From the NCBI RefSeq assembly GCF_000474745.1, contig NZ_ASJR01000011.1:1-64000 (forward strand): a DNA stretch of 64,000 nucleotides. The letters run 5' to 3'. Of the stretch, positions 34,990 to 43,322 are shown in pieces. Source of the stretch: Chitinivibrio alkaliphilus ACht1. Lineage in GTDB: Bacteria; Fibrobacterota; Chitinivibrionia; Chitinivibrionales; Chitinivibrionaceae. The notes under the pieces are model-generated. The model did no database searches. It was not told the origin of the DNA and saw only the letters and a list, made by a program, of their open reading frames with translations. Position 1 is the stretch's first letter; each line of letters starts with the position of its first letter. The position numbers and the translations under genes were made by a program.

Positions 34990-36875
34990 AAGGTCCTCCG
35001 GAGTGAAAGAGCAATATCCCATCTGCCGGTGGTGCGTGACCGTGACAGATCAAGATCATATCGTAGATGTCCTGATAAAAAATGAGTGTCTGACAGGAGT
35101 ATTTCGCCCTTGAGCTGGGGAGTAATAAAAAGGTATGATTGGGTTTGTGTATAGGAAGACACATAGTCCCATTCGTAAAAGGTGCTGTGCCGCAGGCGTA
35201 GGCCCCCCGTAAGGTTTCGTGTTTCTGCATCTCCTATGGAAGCGCCACCATAGAGCACTCCTTCTCGATTCTTTCGTGTTACCTCATAGGCATTATCGGA
35301 GATGTCGCCGTTGTCGTAGTAGTATAAGCCTCCTTCCCCATGGAGAGACACCGCTGGGTTGGGAAGTTCTTGCGTGGCGCGGGAGGTTACATAAAAGTGA
35401 CGACGATGCGTTGAGTCTGCATGGATAAAAAAGCGTGGCTCAACCCTCGCGCCAAGGTCGCTTTCTACTTCCAAGGTGCTACGAAGCTGTTTCGTTGCAC
35501 GAATACCACCGAAAATTTGTCGTCGAATATAGCTGTTGTGGCTTTGCTGTGGCGAGAGGTAATTGCTTGTTTCCCGGAGGCTGTGCAGGCGGGTAGTGAG
35601 GGAAAGGCGCGGAGAGATTTCTTTTTCAAATCGCCCCTCATGAGAAAGAAACTGTTTGTCATAATCAAGGTTATATTGGCGACCATTTACTTCTTTGGGA
35701 TAGGTACGGCGTTCTCGTTGTATGCTAAAGGAGTAATGTACGTCCATGGGAAGTCCTGTGTACACAAGGCTGTTTTTAAATAGAGGAGAAAAGAGTTCTG
35801 CATCTCGAATGGTAAATCTTGGGCGAAGTTCTTCATAGGTGTCTCGCTCTTTTTCATACTCGCGGTACAGATACGTAATGTCACCCACGGCAAGGGTGAG
35901 CTCGGCGCTTCCGTCTATGTGGGCATTATCGCCAATGGTATAGGGAAGATCTATGTGGGGGGAGAAATCACGTCGTCTTCGGCTTGCGCGACGATCTTCA
36001 TGAGGAAAGTGGTATGAATCGTGGCGGTAGTGGATATGGACATCAGGGGTTCCAATAATTGCCCTGTTTCCTTCCCCAAGTCCTGTAAGTGTACCGCTTA
36101 CATTGAGAGTGTTGTCTACGCGGAGCGGGGCACTGCTGAGATTTTCCGAGTAGCCGTATATGTTTCCCATGCGTCCATGTACTAAGGTGTCCGATGCAGA
36201 GATATGGAGAGAGTCAGCAAGAACCAGTCCTTCTCGGTGCCATGCCATGTGTGCGTTGCCACTGGTGACACGGGTGTTCACATCGCTGCCCATGTAGCGT
36301 CCGGACATGCTTCCCGATGCATAGAGTGAGTGGTTCGGAAACAGGGGGGTCTCTCTGTCGCCCGCAGAAAGTGAGAAATATACACCATCATCATAGGTGG
36401 CGCTGTCGAGAGGGGTGGCAGACCATGGGGTTTCAAGGGCGGTCGTCCAGATGTCAAAGGTGTATCCCCCTGATGCAACAAGGGGGGTAGAAAACAGCGT
36501 TGTTTGTACAACGGGGCCTATGGACAGGGAGGCAACACCGTAGCCGGCCTCAGATTGTGGTTGTTGCAAGTAAAAAGCGGGAGACAGCTCTATTCCCGGG
36601 TGAATAGTAGATGAGTTTACATGGAGCAACTTACTGTTCATCCCAAGATGTTGTCGTTGAGAACCTCTGCTTTGATCGTAGAGAAGCTGGTACTCTGTAG
36701 TATGTGAAAGGGTAAAGGGAGCAATGGTCGTGGTATAGCTATGGGATCCGTCCACGCTGAAATTGTCGTGGTAATAGTATGATTCTACAGAGTAATTATG
36801 CGCGGCGTACAGCTGCATGCTCAGCAGGGCAACGCAGATCCTTACGAGTAAAGTGTTTGGTATAATTCGAGCCAC
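34986..36875 (-). CDS. Putative outer-membrane beta-barrel protein
   Basis: A 629-residue exported protein from GTG at 36875 (GAGGTG six bases upstream). Signal peptide MARIIPNTLLVRICVALLSM ending near YAA. The rest alternates short strands rich in Tyr, Ser, His and Arg (YSFSIQRERRTYPKEVN, LSLTTRLHSLRETSNYLSP), consistent with a large barrel, and ends DIALSLRRTL. Not recognised; one possibility is an LptD-like or other translocation barrel but no defining motif is visible. It overlaps rsmA by 34 bases and the following lipoprotein gene by 4; tight coupling with two lipoproteins suggests one envelope complex. Confidence 0.72.
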   Translation of the reverse strand: MARIIPNTLLVRICVALLSMQLYAAHNYSVESYYYHDNFSVDGSHSYTTTIAPFTLSHTTEYQLLYDQSRGSQRQHLGMNSKLLHVNSSTIHPGIELSPAFYLQQPQSEAGYGVASLSIGPVVQTTLFSTPLVASGGYTFDIWTTALETPWSATPLDSATYDDGVYFSLSAGDRETPLFPNHSLYASGSMSGRYMGSDVNTRVTSGNAHMAWHREGLVLADSLHISASDTLVHGRMGNIYGYSENLSSAPLRVDNTLNVSGTLTGLGEGNRAIIGTPDVHIHYRHDSYHFPHEDRRASRRRRDFSPHIDLPYTIGDNAHIDGSAELTLAVGDITYLYREYEKERDTYEELRPRFTIRDAELFSPLFKNSLVYTGLPMDVHYSFSIQRERRTYPKEVNGRQYNLDYDKQFLSHEGRFEKEISPRLSLTTRLHSLRETSNYLSPQQSHNSYIRRQIFGGIRATKQLRSTLEVESDLGARVEPRFFIHADSTHRRHFYVTSRATQELPNPAVSLHGEGGLYYYDNGDISDNAYEVTRKNREGVLYGGASIGDAETRNLTGGLRLRHSTFYEWDYVSSYTQTQSYLFITPQLKGEILLSDTHFLSGHLRYDLDLSRSRTTGRWDIALSLRRTL

Positions 36876-37633
36876 TGGGGCACCTCTAATTCTTCGGCAC
36901 GGACATTCTCATTAATTTGGCATGTGCGAAGGGCTTCACGTACTTCTTCTTTGCTTTTTATGTGGGTGGATAAAGGGGTAAGAAGTTTTTTTCGTCGCAT
37001 GGAAAAGCCCCGAGATACAAAATTGAAAAAAAGCGGGAGCTCTTCAGGCGCCAAGGGGCCACTTGTATCAGGGGTAAGATGAATTTGAAACACGGCTGAG
37101 GTTACTTTCGGGGGCGGAAAAAAGGCTCCAGGAGGAACGGTGAACAGTTGGCGCGGTTCGCCGAAATAGCCGCATAGAATTGTAAGAAAGCTTCTGTTTT
37201 TACCGCCACCCTTGTGACAGATTCGTTGTGCCACCTCTCGTTGTACCATACAGGTTAGGCTGCGCAGATGAGTCCCTGTGAGCAGAGCTTGTTTTATTAT
37301 GTGAGAGGCAACGTTGTAGGGGAGGTTTCCCACAAGATGAAAGGGGGTTGTGATTGTGCTGTAGTCGTAGGCAGCAGCATCCCCCTGTATAATCGTGCAG
37401 GGTCGCCCATGGATTGTGCTTTCAAGATGCGGAATAATAGTTTTGTCAAGCTCTATCATTGTAAGAGGAGCATCATATGAAAGAAGTTCTGTGCTTAAGG
37501 CACCTGTCCCGGGGCCGATCTCCCAGATCTCGTCGCCCTGCTCTATGGGAAGTGATGCGGCAATCTTTTCCACATAATGATGGGTTGTGAGAAAGTTTTG
37601 TCCAAAGTTACGATTTGGCTTATGCGACGGCAC
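36842..37633 (-). CDS. rsmA: 16S rRNA (adenine1518-N6/adenine1519-N6)-dimethyltransferase
   Basis: 263 residues from GTG 37633, chosen because GGAG lies five bases upstream; an in-frame start 15 codons earlier is unlikely. The enzyme dimethylates two adjacent adenines near the 3' end of 16S rRNA. Motifs: NRNFGQNFLTT at the N-terminus (canonical substrate loop), the SAM motif EIGPGTGALSTELL, the acidic MIELDKTI, and the catalytic NLPYNVAS. It overlaps the barrel gene by 34 bases and heads the operon ending in ispE. Confidence 0.96.
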   Translation of the reverse strand: MPSHKPNRNFGQNFLTTHHYVEKIAASLPIEQGDEIWEIGPGTGALSTELLSYDAPLTMIELDKTIIPHLESTIHGRPCTIIQGDAAAYDYSTITTPFHLVGNLPYNVASHIIKQALLTGTHLRSLTCMVQREVAQRICHKGGGKNRSFLTILCGYFGEPRQLFTVPPGAFFPPPKVTSAVFQIHLTPDTSGPLAPEELPLFFNFVSRGFSMRRKKLLTPLSTHIKSKEEVREALRTCQINENVRAEELEVPQWLELYQTLYS

Positions 37634-37690
37634 CCCTACTCCTTTTCGTTGAATATATAATAAGCAACAACTATTCACGGCATTAGAGGA

Positions 37691-37724
37691 GAAAAAAAGA
37701 AGGAGTAGCGTACGCTACTCCTTC
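37691..37724 (-). terminator. Terminator of the deacetylase gene, 26-bp perfect palindrome
   Basis: Positions 37699-37724 are a perfect 26-base palindrome centred on GTAC (GAAGGAGTAGCG and its complement). Read leftward it is followed by a T7 run, so it should end the message of the deacetylase gene whose stop is at 37747. Confidence 0.88.
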
Positions 37725-37746
37725 AGATAGAGAATACTGTGCAATC

Positions 37747-40206
37747 TTAGCGAACAAAAGCTCTCTGAGTAAGAGATTGGCTATTGTTTACACCGCGTAC
37801 ATTTATCATATATACGCCGCGTGCAAGATTGTTCAGTTCTATATTGTTTACACCTTGCGAAAGCTCTGTAGAAGAGAGAGATGTTACAATACGACCACTG
37901 GCAGTTGCAACACTCACGTCATACTTACCGCTTTGGGCAACATTCAGAGAAAGAGCGTTGTTATTCAGTGTATTTACTGCAAGGTCACTGATGCTTGTTG
38001 TACGCTCTGTATCAATAATAGATACGGTTCCTTGTTCTATGCCTTCGCCATATAGAGTAAGGTTGGCTATGCTAAACTCTACGTCGTATGGCTCTGAGCG
38101 AGTACTCCAGCTTCCGTCACTTGCATTTTCGGGAGCAAGGGGTTTGATCTCAATGCCGGTGATCGTGCTTGGATCAATCGCGTCACGTCCATACTGCATG
38201 GATCCAGCAAACTCAGGATCATCTTCAACATATTGGTCATAGTCGAACGCCCACAGTGGGATGTGTCCGGAAGATACCATTTCGGAGGTGTTTGCGTTGG
38301 CAAGGATTACCTGTCTATCCGCATCTCCTTCAATGTTCAAGCGAATTGCCAGAGCAGAGGTCGACTTGTAGTCAAGGGAGATGTAGTTGAGGTCTTCAAC
38401 ACTTAGGTTATAAGCGTTAAAGGTGGCCCATGGAGATTGTGTTCCGCTTTCAGCATCAATGGTAACACTTCCGCTAAAGTCACCCTTGAAGCTTCCTGCA
38501 GAGGCACTGGAGTTTAGTTCAGGATTGCTAATAAAGACAAACTCAATATCATCTCCAGATACCGCAGGAAGTGGATCTGGCGCTTGGCTTGCCATGGATT
38601 CAAGCTCGTGTACCAAGTCTGTGGCAGTTACAAACTCAACACCTTGCCCTTGTGCCCATGTAACAAACTGCTCAGCTGCAGATATCCGTGTTTCCCATGT
38701 ATTCCAGTTGTTGGTAACCACAAGACCATACCCGGGAGCGTTGAAGTCAGACAAAAGAGTGGCATTGTCGTAGATGGGAGTATGATAATCCGTATGCATA
38801 CCAAAATGAAAGGGCGAACGGTTACCGTCGAGTCGCTGTTCCATGGTGTGTTGCATACTTTCAAGCCACGTGCTTTCTTCCATACCCCACATGATCCATG
38901 TGTTAAAGTCATACGCGGTAATTTTACCGTTGTTTTGTACCCAATGCACACTGTCAGAAGAAGAGGGGCGGTCACCATCGGGAGCACCATCAAGAATTGC
39001 TGCATGGTTTGCCCATACTTGCTCACGAATACCTTCTGGAACTATAACCGCATTTGTGTGAAGGTTCCATAATCCTGATCCAGTAGGTAGGGAGTCAACA
39101 GTTCTTCGACCACCGCGACTATACTGTGTCCAAGAGTTCACAATGCCGTTATCTACAGTGTATGGCCACAGAAAGTTTGTTCCATCACGGTGATATTCAT
39201 ACCCTTCTTCGCTTCCACCATCCCAGAGATAGCCGAGATCTGCAAGGGCGAAGAATTGGGCAGAGTTAATTTCAAGACGGGGAGCACGGAAGCCGCGTAC
39301 GCCGTTTGCGGGAACGTTACCTTCATTTACCAATACGTCTTCACCAAGTTGGATTAGTCCACGCCACGCTTCTTCGCTGATATAGCGGCCAGCATAGACG
39401 CCCCACCCCATTTGAGTGCCGGATGATCCGGAGTTCATACCAAATTGTTGAGTAAGATCAATGGTCTCACCCCAGGGCATTTCCTGTACTTCTTGGTTGT
39501 TAAAGCCGTCACCACCCCAAGCGGAAAACCCGTCAGTACGAGATTCCCCACGAATGGAGTTGTTGTAAGGGTTATTTCCCCGCTGGTAGGGCAGTGGAGA
39601 GTTTGCTTCCAAGTGGTCCACGGTGTGGTTTCCAATTTCGTGCCCATTCTGAAGAGCACGTTGCGTCACATCGCGAATTGTATTGGGCTGGATTGATTCT
39701 CCATCAACAAGGATTTCATGTTCTCGCCCCCACGAAACAGCGATTTTGTTGTGGTCGAGGTTGTCGGCAGCAGGAGGCTCAAAATACCCCCAGTCAGATT
39801 CATAGTTCATCCATGCTTCACCTTGCGGTGCGCCGTTTGCAAAAATATCAATGTACAACCCGGAAATCATATTAAATGTGGCAGGGGCTCCCAGACCGTC
39901 AATTGCCCACGCCATTCCCATATCACCTTCTTGGATTTCGAGGGGGTTGTCGTCTGAGTCCCATGGAGTAAATGTTACGCCCCCTACACGGCCCATTTCT
40001 TCCCATTGTGCGTTGGGCTGGCCTTCGTAGACAGTTCCGTCCAAGCCGGAGTACGCGTTGTCGTCAAATACCAGAATCGCATATTGCTGAACCTGGTCAG
40101 CGGGTAACCCCGCTGGGTTTACTGGTGATGGAAAAACGTTGACCGCTGCATTGGCAGACCCGAGGGCCGCACATAAAGCTGCAGCTGAAAGTATTCGTTT
40201 CATCAT
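37747..40206 (-). CDS. Secreted polysaccharide (chitin-type) deacetylase with C-terminal sorting domain
   Basis: An 819-residue secreted protein. Signal peptide MMKRILSAAALCAALGSANA. The NodB-type deacetylase domain has ILVFDDN (Asp48/49) and GHEIGNHTVDHLE with metal ligands His194 and His198 in the H-T-x-x-H motif; catalytic zinc-dependent N- or O-deacetylation of a polysaccharide is expected. A beta-sandwich (about residues 570-720, with SWSTRSEPYDVEFSIANLTL) resembles CBM11/CIA30-like domains. The last 70 residues (GKYDVSVATASGRIVTSL... NLARGVYMINVRG) are a Por-type T9SS sorting domain. Own terminator downstream; AGGAGG precedes ATG 40206/40203. Chitin is inferred, not shown. Confidence 0.88.
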   Translation of the reverse strand: MMKRILSAAALCAALGSANAAVNVFPSPVNPAGLPADQVQQYAILVFDDNAYSGLDGTVYEGQPNAQWEEMGRVGGVTFTPWDSDDNPLEIQEGDMGMAWAIDGLGAPATFNMISGLYIDIFANGAPQGEAWMNYESDWGYFEPPAADNLDHNKIAVSWGREHEILVDGESIQPNTIRDVTQRALQNGHEIGNHTVDHLEANSPLPYQRGNNPYNNSIRGESRTDGFSAWGGDGFNNQEVQEMPWGETIDLTQQFGMNSGSSGTQMGWGVYAGRYISEEAWRGLIQLGEDVLVNEGNVPANGVRGFRAPRLEINSAQFFALADLGYLWDGGSEEGYEYHRDGTNFLWPYTVDNGIVNSWTQYSRGGRRTVDSLPTGSGLWNLHTNAVIVPEGIREQVWANHAAILDGAPDGDRPSSSDSVHWVQNNGKITAYDFNTWIMWGMEESTWLESMQHTMEQRLDGNRSPFHFGMHTDYHTPIYDNATLLSDFNAPGYGLVVTNNWNTWETRISAAEQFVTWAQGQGVEFVTATDLVHELESMASQAPDPLPAVSGDDIEFVFISNPELNSSASAGSFKGDFSGSVTIDAESGTQSPWATFNAYNLSVEDLNYISLDYKSTSALAIRLNIEGDADRQVILANANTSEMVSSGHIPLWAFDYDQYVEDDPEFAGSMQYGRDAIDPSTITGIEIKPLAPENASDGSWSTRSEPYDVEFSIANLTLYGEGIEQGTVSIIDTERTTSISDLAVNTLNNNALSLNVAQSGKYDVSVATASGRIVTSLSSTELSQGVNNIELNNLARGVYMINVRGVNNSQSLTQRAFVR

Positions 40207-40501
40207 AAAGCCTCCTAAAAACTTTATCGAAATTTAGAATTTCTTCTCACTGAATAATATACCAAAAAAAAAGAATAATGCAGTTATTTGTTCTTTGGGA
40301 GAATATACGTGCTCAGTCTTTGTAGGAATAGCAATCTTTTCTCTAGGTAAGGTCAATTTATATGGGGGGTAACGAGGGTAAATGCACATTTTTGTTGAAG
40401 AAAATGTTAAATGTTCCTTTTTGTGGGTGTTGTTTCTTGGGGTGGTGTAACGTGTGCGTGAGAGCCCCCTTTTTCGAGGGCTGCTTTGAAAAATGCAGTG
40501 T
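40207..40501. other. Non-coding gap before the deacetylase gene
   Basis: 295 bases hold the deacetylase leader and the 3' end of the S4-rsmG operon. A weak hairpin (AGCCC with GGGCT at 40463-40482) lacks a T run. A Cys-rich plus-strand frame here has no ribosome site and runs into the S4 gene. I see no gene. Confidence 0.5.
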
Positions 40502-40705
40502 TTATTTTGTGGTAATGCAAATATCTTTACAGAGAACTGTTTGGCCTGGGTATATTTTTTTTCTGCGTCGCTGTTCTACGGAACCGTCCACAAGGACCAG
40601 CCCCCCTTGAATAAGTGTTTTGGCTGCTCCACCGCTCTCGCAGAGGTTACACGCTTTTAAGAGCTGACAGAGTTCAATCCACTCGCCTTCTATTGTAAAA
40701 TTCAT
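40502..40705 (-). CDS. Small S4-domain RNA-binding protein (YbcJ/YaaA-like)
   Basis: A 67-residue protein that is almost only an S4 RNA-binding module: WIELCQLLKACNLCESGGAAKTLI, then GLVLVDGSVEQRRRKKI, which matches the family pattern of a helix pair, a V-x-V-N/D-G turn and basic residues. Homologues bind RNA or ribosomes. It overlaps rsmG by 4 bases (ATGA). Confidence 0.9.
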   Translation of the reverse strand: MNFTIEGEWIELCQLLKACNLCESGGAAKTLIQGGLVLVDGSVEQRRRKKIYPGQTVLCKDICITTK

Positions 40706-41322
40706 CGCTTCTCCACACAGATAAGGGTTCGTTTTCCAAGTGCTGGGGTACTGATGTCGTATGTTTTGTGGTGTTGAAAAAGGTCGCGGTCATCAAGAAG
40801 GGCTGCTTTGTAGAGGCAAAGGGTTCCACCTTTCTTCAGAATGCGCAACAAAGGGTGGACGAACTGTGGCGTTATCTTCACTGATCTGCACGTGATCATA
40901 TCAAAGGTTTCCGTAAAAGAAGCAGGAATATCCTCGATTCGCGTGTGAATTGTATCCACATTCTTCAGAAGGAGTGTATTGGCGATACGCTCAATGGCGG
41001 CAAGCTTTTTTTTCCGGCAGTCAAGTAGGGTAAATCGAGCAGTTGGAAAAAGAATGGCGAGGGGAAGCCCGGGAAGTCCACCGCCAGTACCAAAGTCCAG
41101 TATGTTTTTGTTTGAAAAATCAACGTGTTGAATGGGGAGTGTCGAGTCTAAATAATGGCGGGTCCAATACTCTTGCTCAGGGGTTTTACGAGAGATAAGG
41201 TTCACTCCTTCATTCTCACGTAGCAAACAGGCGTGGAGTAGATTAAATTTCTCTATAAGGGAATCTTTCCTTTGAGGAAATTCTTTTTGTAAAAACGCTG
41301 TGAATATATCTATATTTCCCAT
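40702..41322 (-). CDS. rsmG: 16S rRNA (guanine527-N7)-methyltransferase RsmG/GidB
   Basis: A 206-residue SAM-dependent methyltransferase modifying G527 of 16S rRNA. Motifs: NLISRKTPEQEYWTRHYLDS near the N-terminus, the SAM loop ILDFGTGGGLPGLPLAILFP, the acidic FTLLDCRKKKLAAI, and ITCRSV. Length fits. It is divergent from pilB with 98 bases between the starts. mnmG, its partner in many genomes, is absent here. Confidence 0.96.
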   Translation of the reverse strand: MGNIDIFTAFLQKEFPQRKDSLIEKFNLLHACLLRENEGVNLISRKTPEQEYWTRHYLDSTLPIQHVDFSNKNILDFGTGGGLPGLPLAILFPTARFTLLDCRKKKLAAIERIANTLLLKNVDTIHTRIEDIPASFTETFDMITCRSVKITPQFVHPLLRILKKGGTLCLYKAALLDDRDLFQHHKTYDISTPALGKRTLICVEKR

Positions 41323-41420
41323 GGTGTCGTCCGCCTTTTTAGGGGTAAAATATTTTAGGGGCTTTGGTAAGAGTAGGCTTAATTGCTGAACTGCCCCTTG
41401 TTGAAAAAGGAAAACGCAAC

Positions 41421-43322
41421 ATGATGCAGCGCAGAGTACGGAAGCTTGGGGAAATTCTTCTCTCTCAAGGCTTAATTAGTGAGTCTCAGCTTGCAAAGGC
41501 CTTGCAAATCCAGCAAAAAACTGGGAAAACCCTCGGAACTATTCTCATAAAAACCGGTCTTGTCTCTGCCGATGACATTAGCTCGGTCTTGGGACAACAG
41601 ATACATATCTCTTCACGGAAACGCCTTGGAGAGGTTTTGGTAGATCAAGGGCTTGTCTCTCCTAAAATGCTTGAAAAGGGGCTTCTGCATCAAAAAAAGA
41701 GCGGGAAAAAGCTTGGAGAAACCCTTATAGAGCTGGGGTATATTACGGAGAATAAGCTTATCGACATCCTCAGTGCTCAGCTTGATGTGCAACATGTGAT
41801 TCTTGATCAAATAAAAGTCAAAAAGGCCTTAACGTCAATAATTCCGAAAGAGTTGTGTAAAAAATACAACATTCTCCCCATTTATGAACAAGGTGGTGTT
41901 ATTACCATTGCCATGGCAGATCCAACAAACCTGCGAACCATGGATCATATCAAGTTCATGACGGGAAAAGAGATTGACGCGGTCATGGCATCGGAGAAAG
42001 AAATACAGAAGGCCATAGAGCGCGTGTATGAAGATAAGATGAAACAGATGAGCGACCTTCTGCATCATGCTGGACAGGGGCATGAAGAACTCGAGGTGGT
42101 GGAAGATGAAGAGCAGATGGAAGAGCTCACTGATGAAGAGGGTATGGAGATTGTTAAAATCGTGAATTTGATTATTCACGAAGCAATTGACGAAGAGGCC
42201 TCTGATATTCATATGGAACCCACGGAAAGTGGATATCTTGTTAAGTATCGTGTTGATGGTGAACTCCATAAAAAGCAAGAGTTGCCTGAGCACATGCGTC
42301 CACAAATTATCTCACGGTTGAAAATTCAGGGGGGCATGGACATCGCAGAGAAGCGAAAGCCCCAGGATGGGCGGATCAAAATTCGACACCAGAGCCGTAA
42401 TGTTGATCTTCGGGTATCCAGTTTTCCTGCCATGACAAAAAAGGCACTCAGTGAAAAAATAGTGATGCGGATTGTCGATACAGAAGGAAAAAGTCTCGGG
42501 CTGCCGCAGCTTGGTTTGTCAAAGGACACCCTTACGCGGTTTGAGCGGGTTATAAAATCTCCCGATGGAATTATGCTTGTGACGGGTCCCACGGGGAGTG
42601 GTAAAAGTATGAGTTTGTATGCGGCTCTGGAATTTATTAAAGATTATTACGAAGAGAAAAAGCAGATTATTACCATGGAAGATCCCGTAGAGTCGAGTGT
42701 TGCCGGCATTACGCAAGGACAAATTAATCCCCGGGCGGGTTTTACCTTTGCCGCGGGAATGCGCTCAATTCTCCGTCAAGACCCTGATATCATTATGATT
42801 GGGGAGATGCGTGACCTGGAAACAAGTCAGATGGCTGTCCAAGCAGCACTCACGGGGCACGTTGTTTTTTCAACCCTGCATACCAATGATTCTCCCAGTG
42901 CTTATACGCGTCTTTTTGATATGGGAGTGGCTCCCTATCTCGTTGCCTCGACGGTGCGGGGGATTATGGCACAGCGGTTGGTTCGACGCATTTGTAGTAA
43001 CTGCAAAGAGGAGTATTACCCGGACGATGAGACCCTTGAACAGGTTGGCTTGAAACCGGGGGTGAAACTCTATCGTGGGAAAGGGTGCAGCAAGTGCAGT
43101 GGCACAGGAATGCGAGGCCGAATTGGTCTCTACGAACTGCTTATTCCTGATCGGGAAGTGCAACGCTTGGTGAATAAAAAGGCGGAATCAGAAGATATTA
43201 AGGATTACCTCTTACAAAAAGGTGATTTTATCACTCTGCGAAAGGATGGGTTGATAAAGGCCCTCAAGGGAATTACAACCTTAGAACAGGTCATTGGTGC
43301 AACACAGGAGACGGAGCTTTGA
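41421..43322 (+). CDS. pilB: Type IV pilus/type II secretion assembly ATPase PilB/GspE
   Basis: 633 residues from ATG 41421 (AAGGA upstream). Two N-terminal MshEN/GspE-N type repeats (RRVRKLGEILLSQGLISESQ and RKRLGEVLVDQGLVSP) lie in residues 1-160. The ATPase domain has Walker A GPTGSGKSMSLYAAL, an Asp box and Walker B-like DPDIIMIGEMRDLET, the His box LTGHVVFSTLHTND, and a zinc site of four Cys (CSNCKEEY... GCSKCSGTG). It powers pilus polymerisation. An earlier start in the frame is not needed. It overlaps pcrA by 4 bases. pilM and a pilN/O-like gene occur later in the same run; pilC, pilQ, pilT and pilin genes are not in the window. Confidence 0.92.
   Translation: MMQRRVRKLGEILLSQGLISESQLAKALQIQQKTGKTLGTILIKTGLVSADDISSVLGQQIHISSRKRLGEVLVDQGLVSPKMLEKGLLHQKKSGKKLGETLIELGYITENKLIDILSAQLDVQHVILDQIKVKKALTSIIPKELCKKYNILPIYEQGGVITIAMADPTNLRTMDHIKFMTGKEIDAVMASEKEIQKAIERVYEDKMKQMSDLLHHAGQGHEELEVVEDEEQMEELTDEEGMEIVKIVNLIIHEAIDEEASDIHMEPTESGYLVKYRVDGELHKKQELPEHMRPQIISRLKIQGGMDIAEKRKPQDGRIKIRHQSRNVDLRVSSFPAMTKKALSEKIVMRIVDTEGKSLGLPQLGLSKDTLTRFERVIKSPDGIMLVTGPTGSGKSMSLYAALEFIKDYYEEKKQIITMEDPVESSVAGITQGQINPRAGFTFAAGMRSILRQDPDIIMIGEMRDLETSQMAVQAALTGHVVFSTLHTNDSPSAYTRLFDMGVAPYLVASTVRGIMAQRLVRRICSNCKEEYYPDDETLEQVGLKPGVKLYRGKGCSKCSGTGMRGRIGLYELLIPDREVQRLVNKKAESEDIKDYLLQKGDFITLRKDGLIKALKGITTLEQVIGATQETEL

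Noticed and set aside
40362-40610. A Cys-rich 82-codon plus-strand frame
   Set aside because: It has no ribosome site, is antisense to the S4 gene at its 3' end, and its composition looks like the complement of coding sequence.
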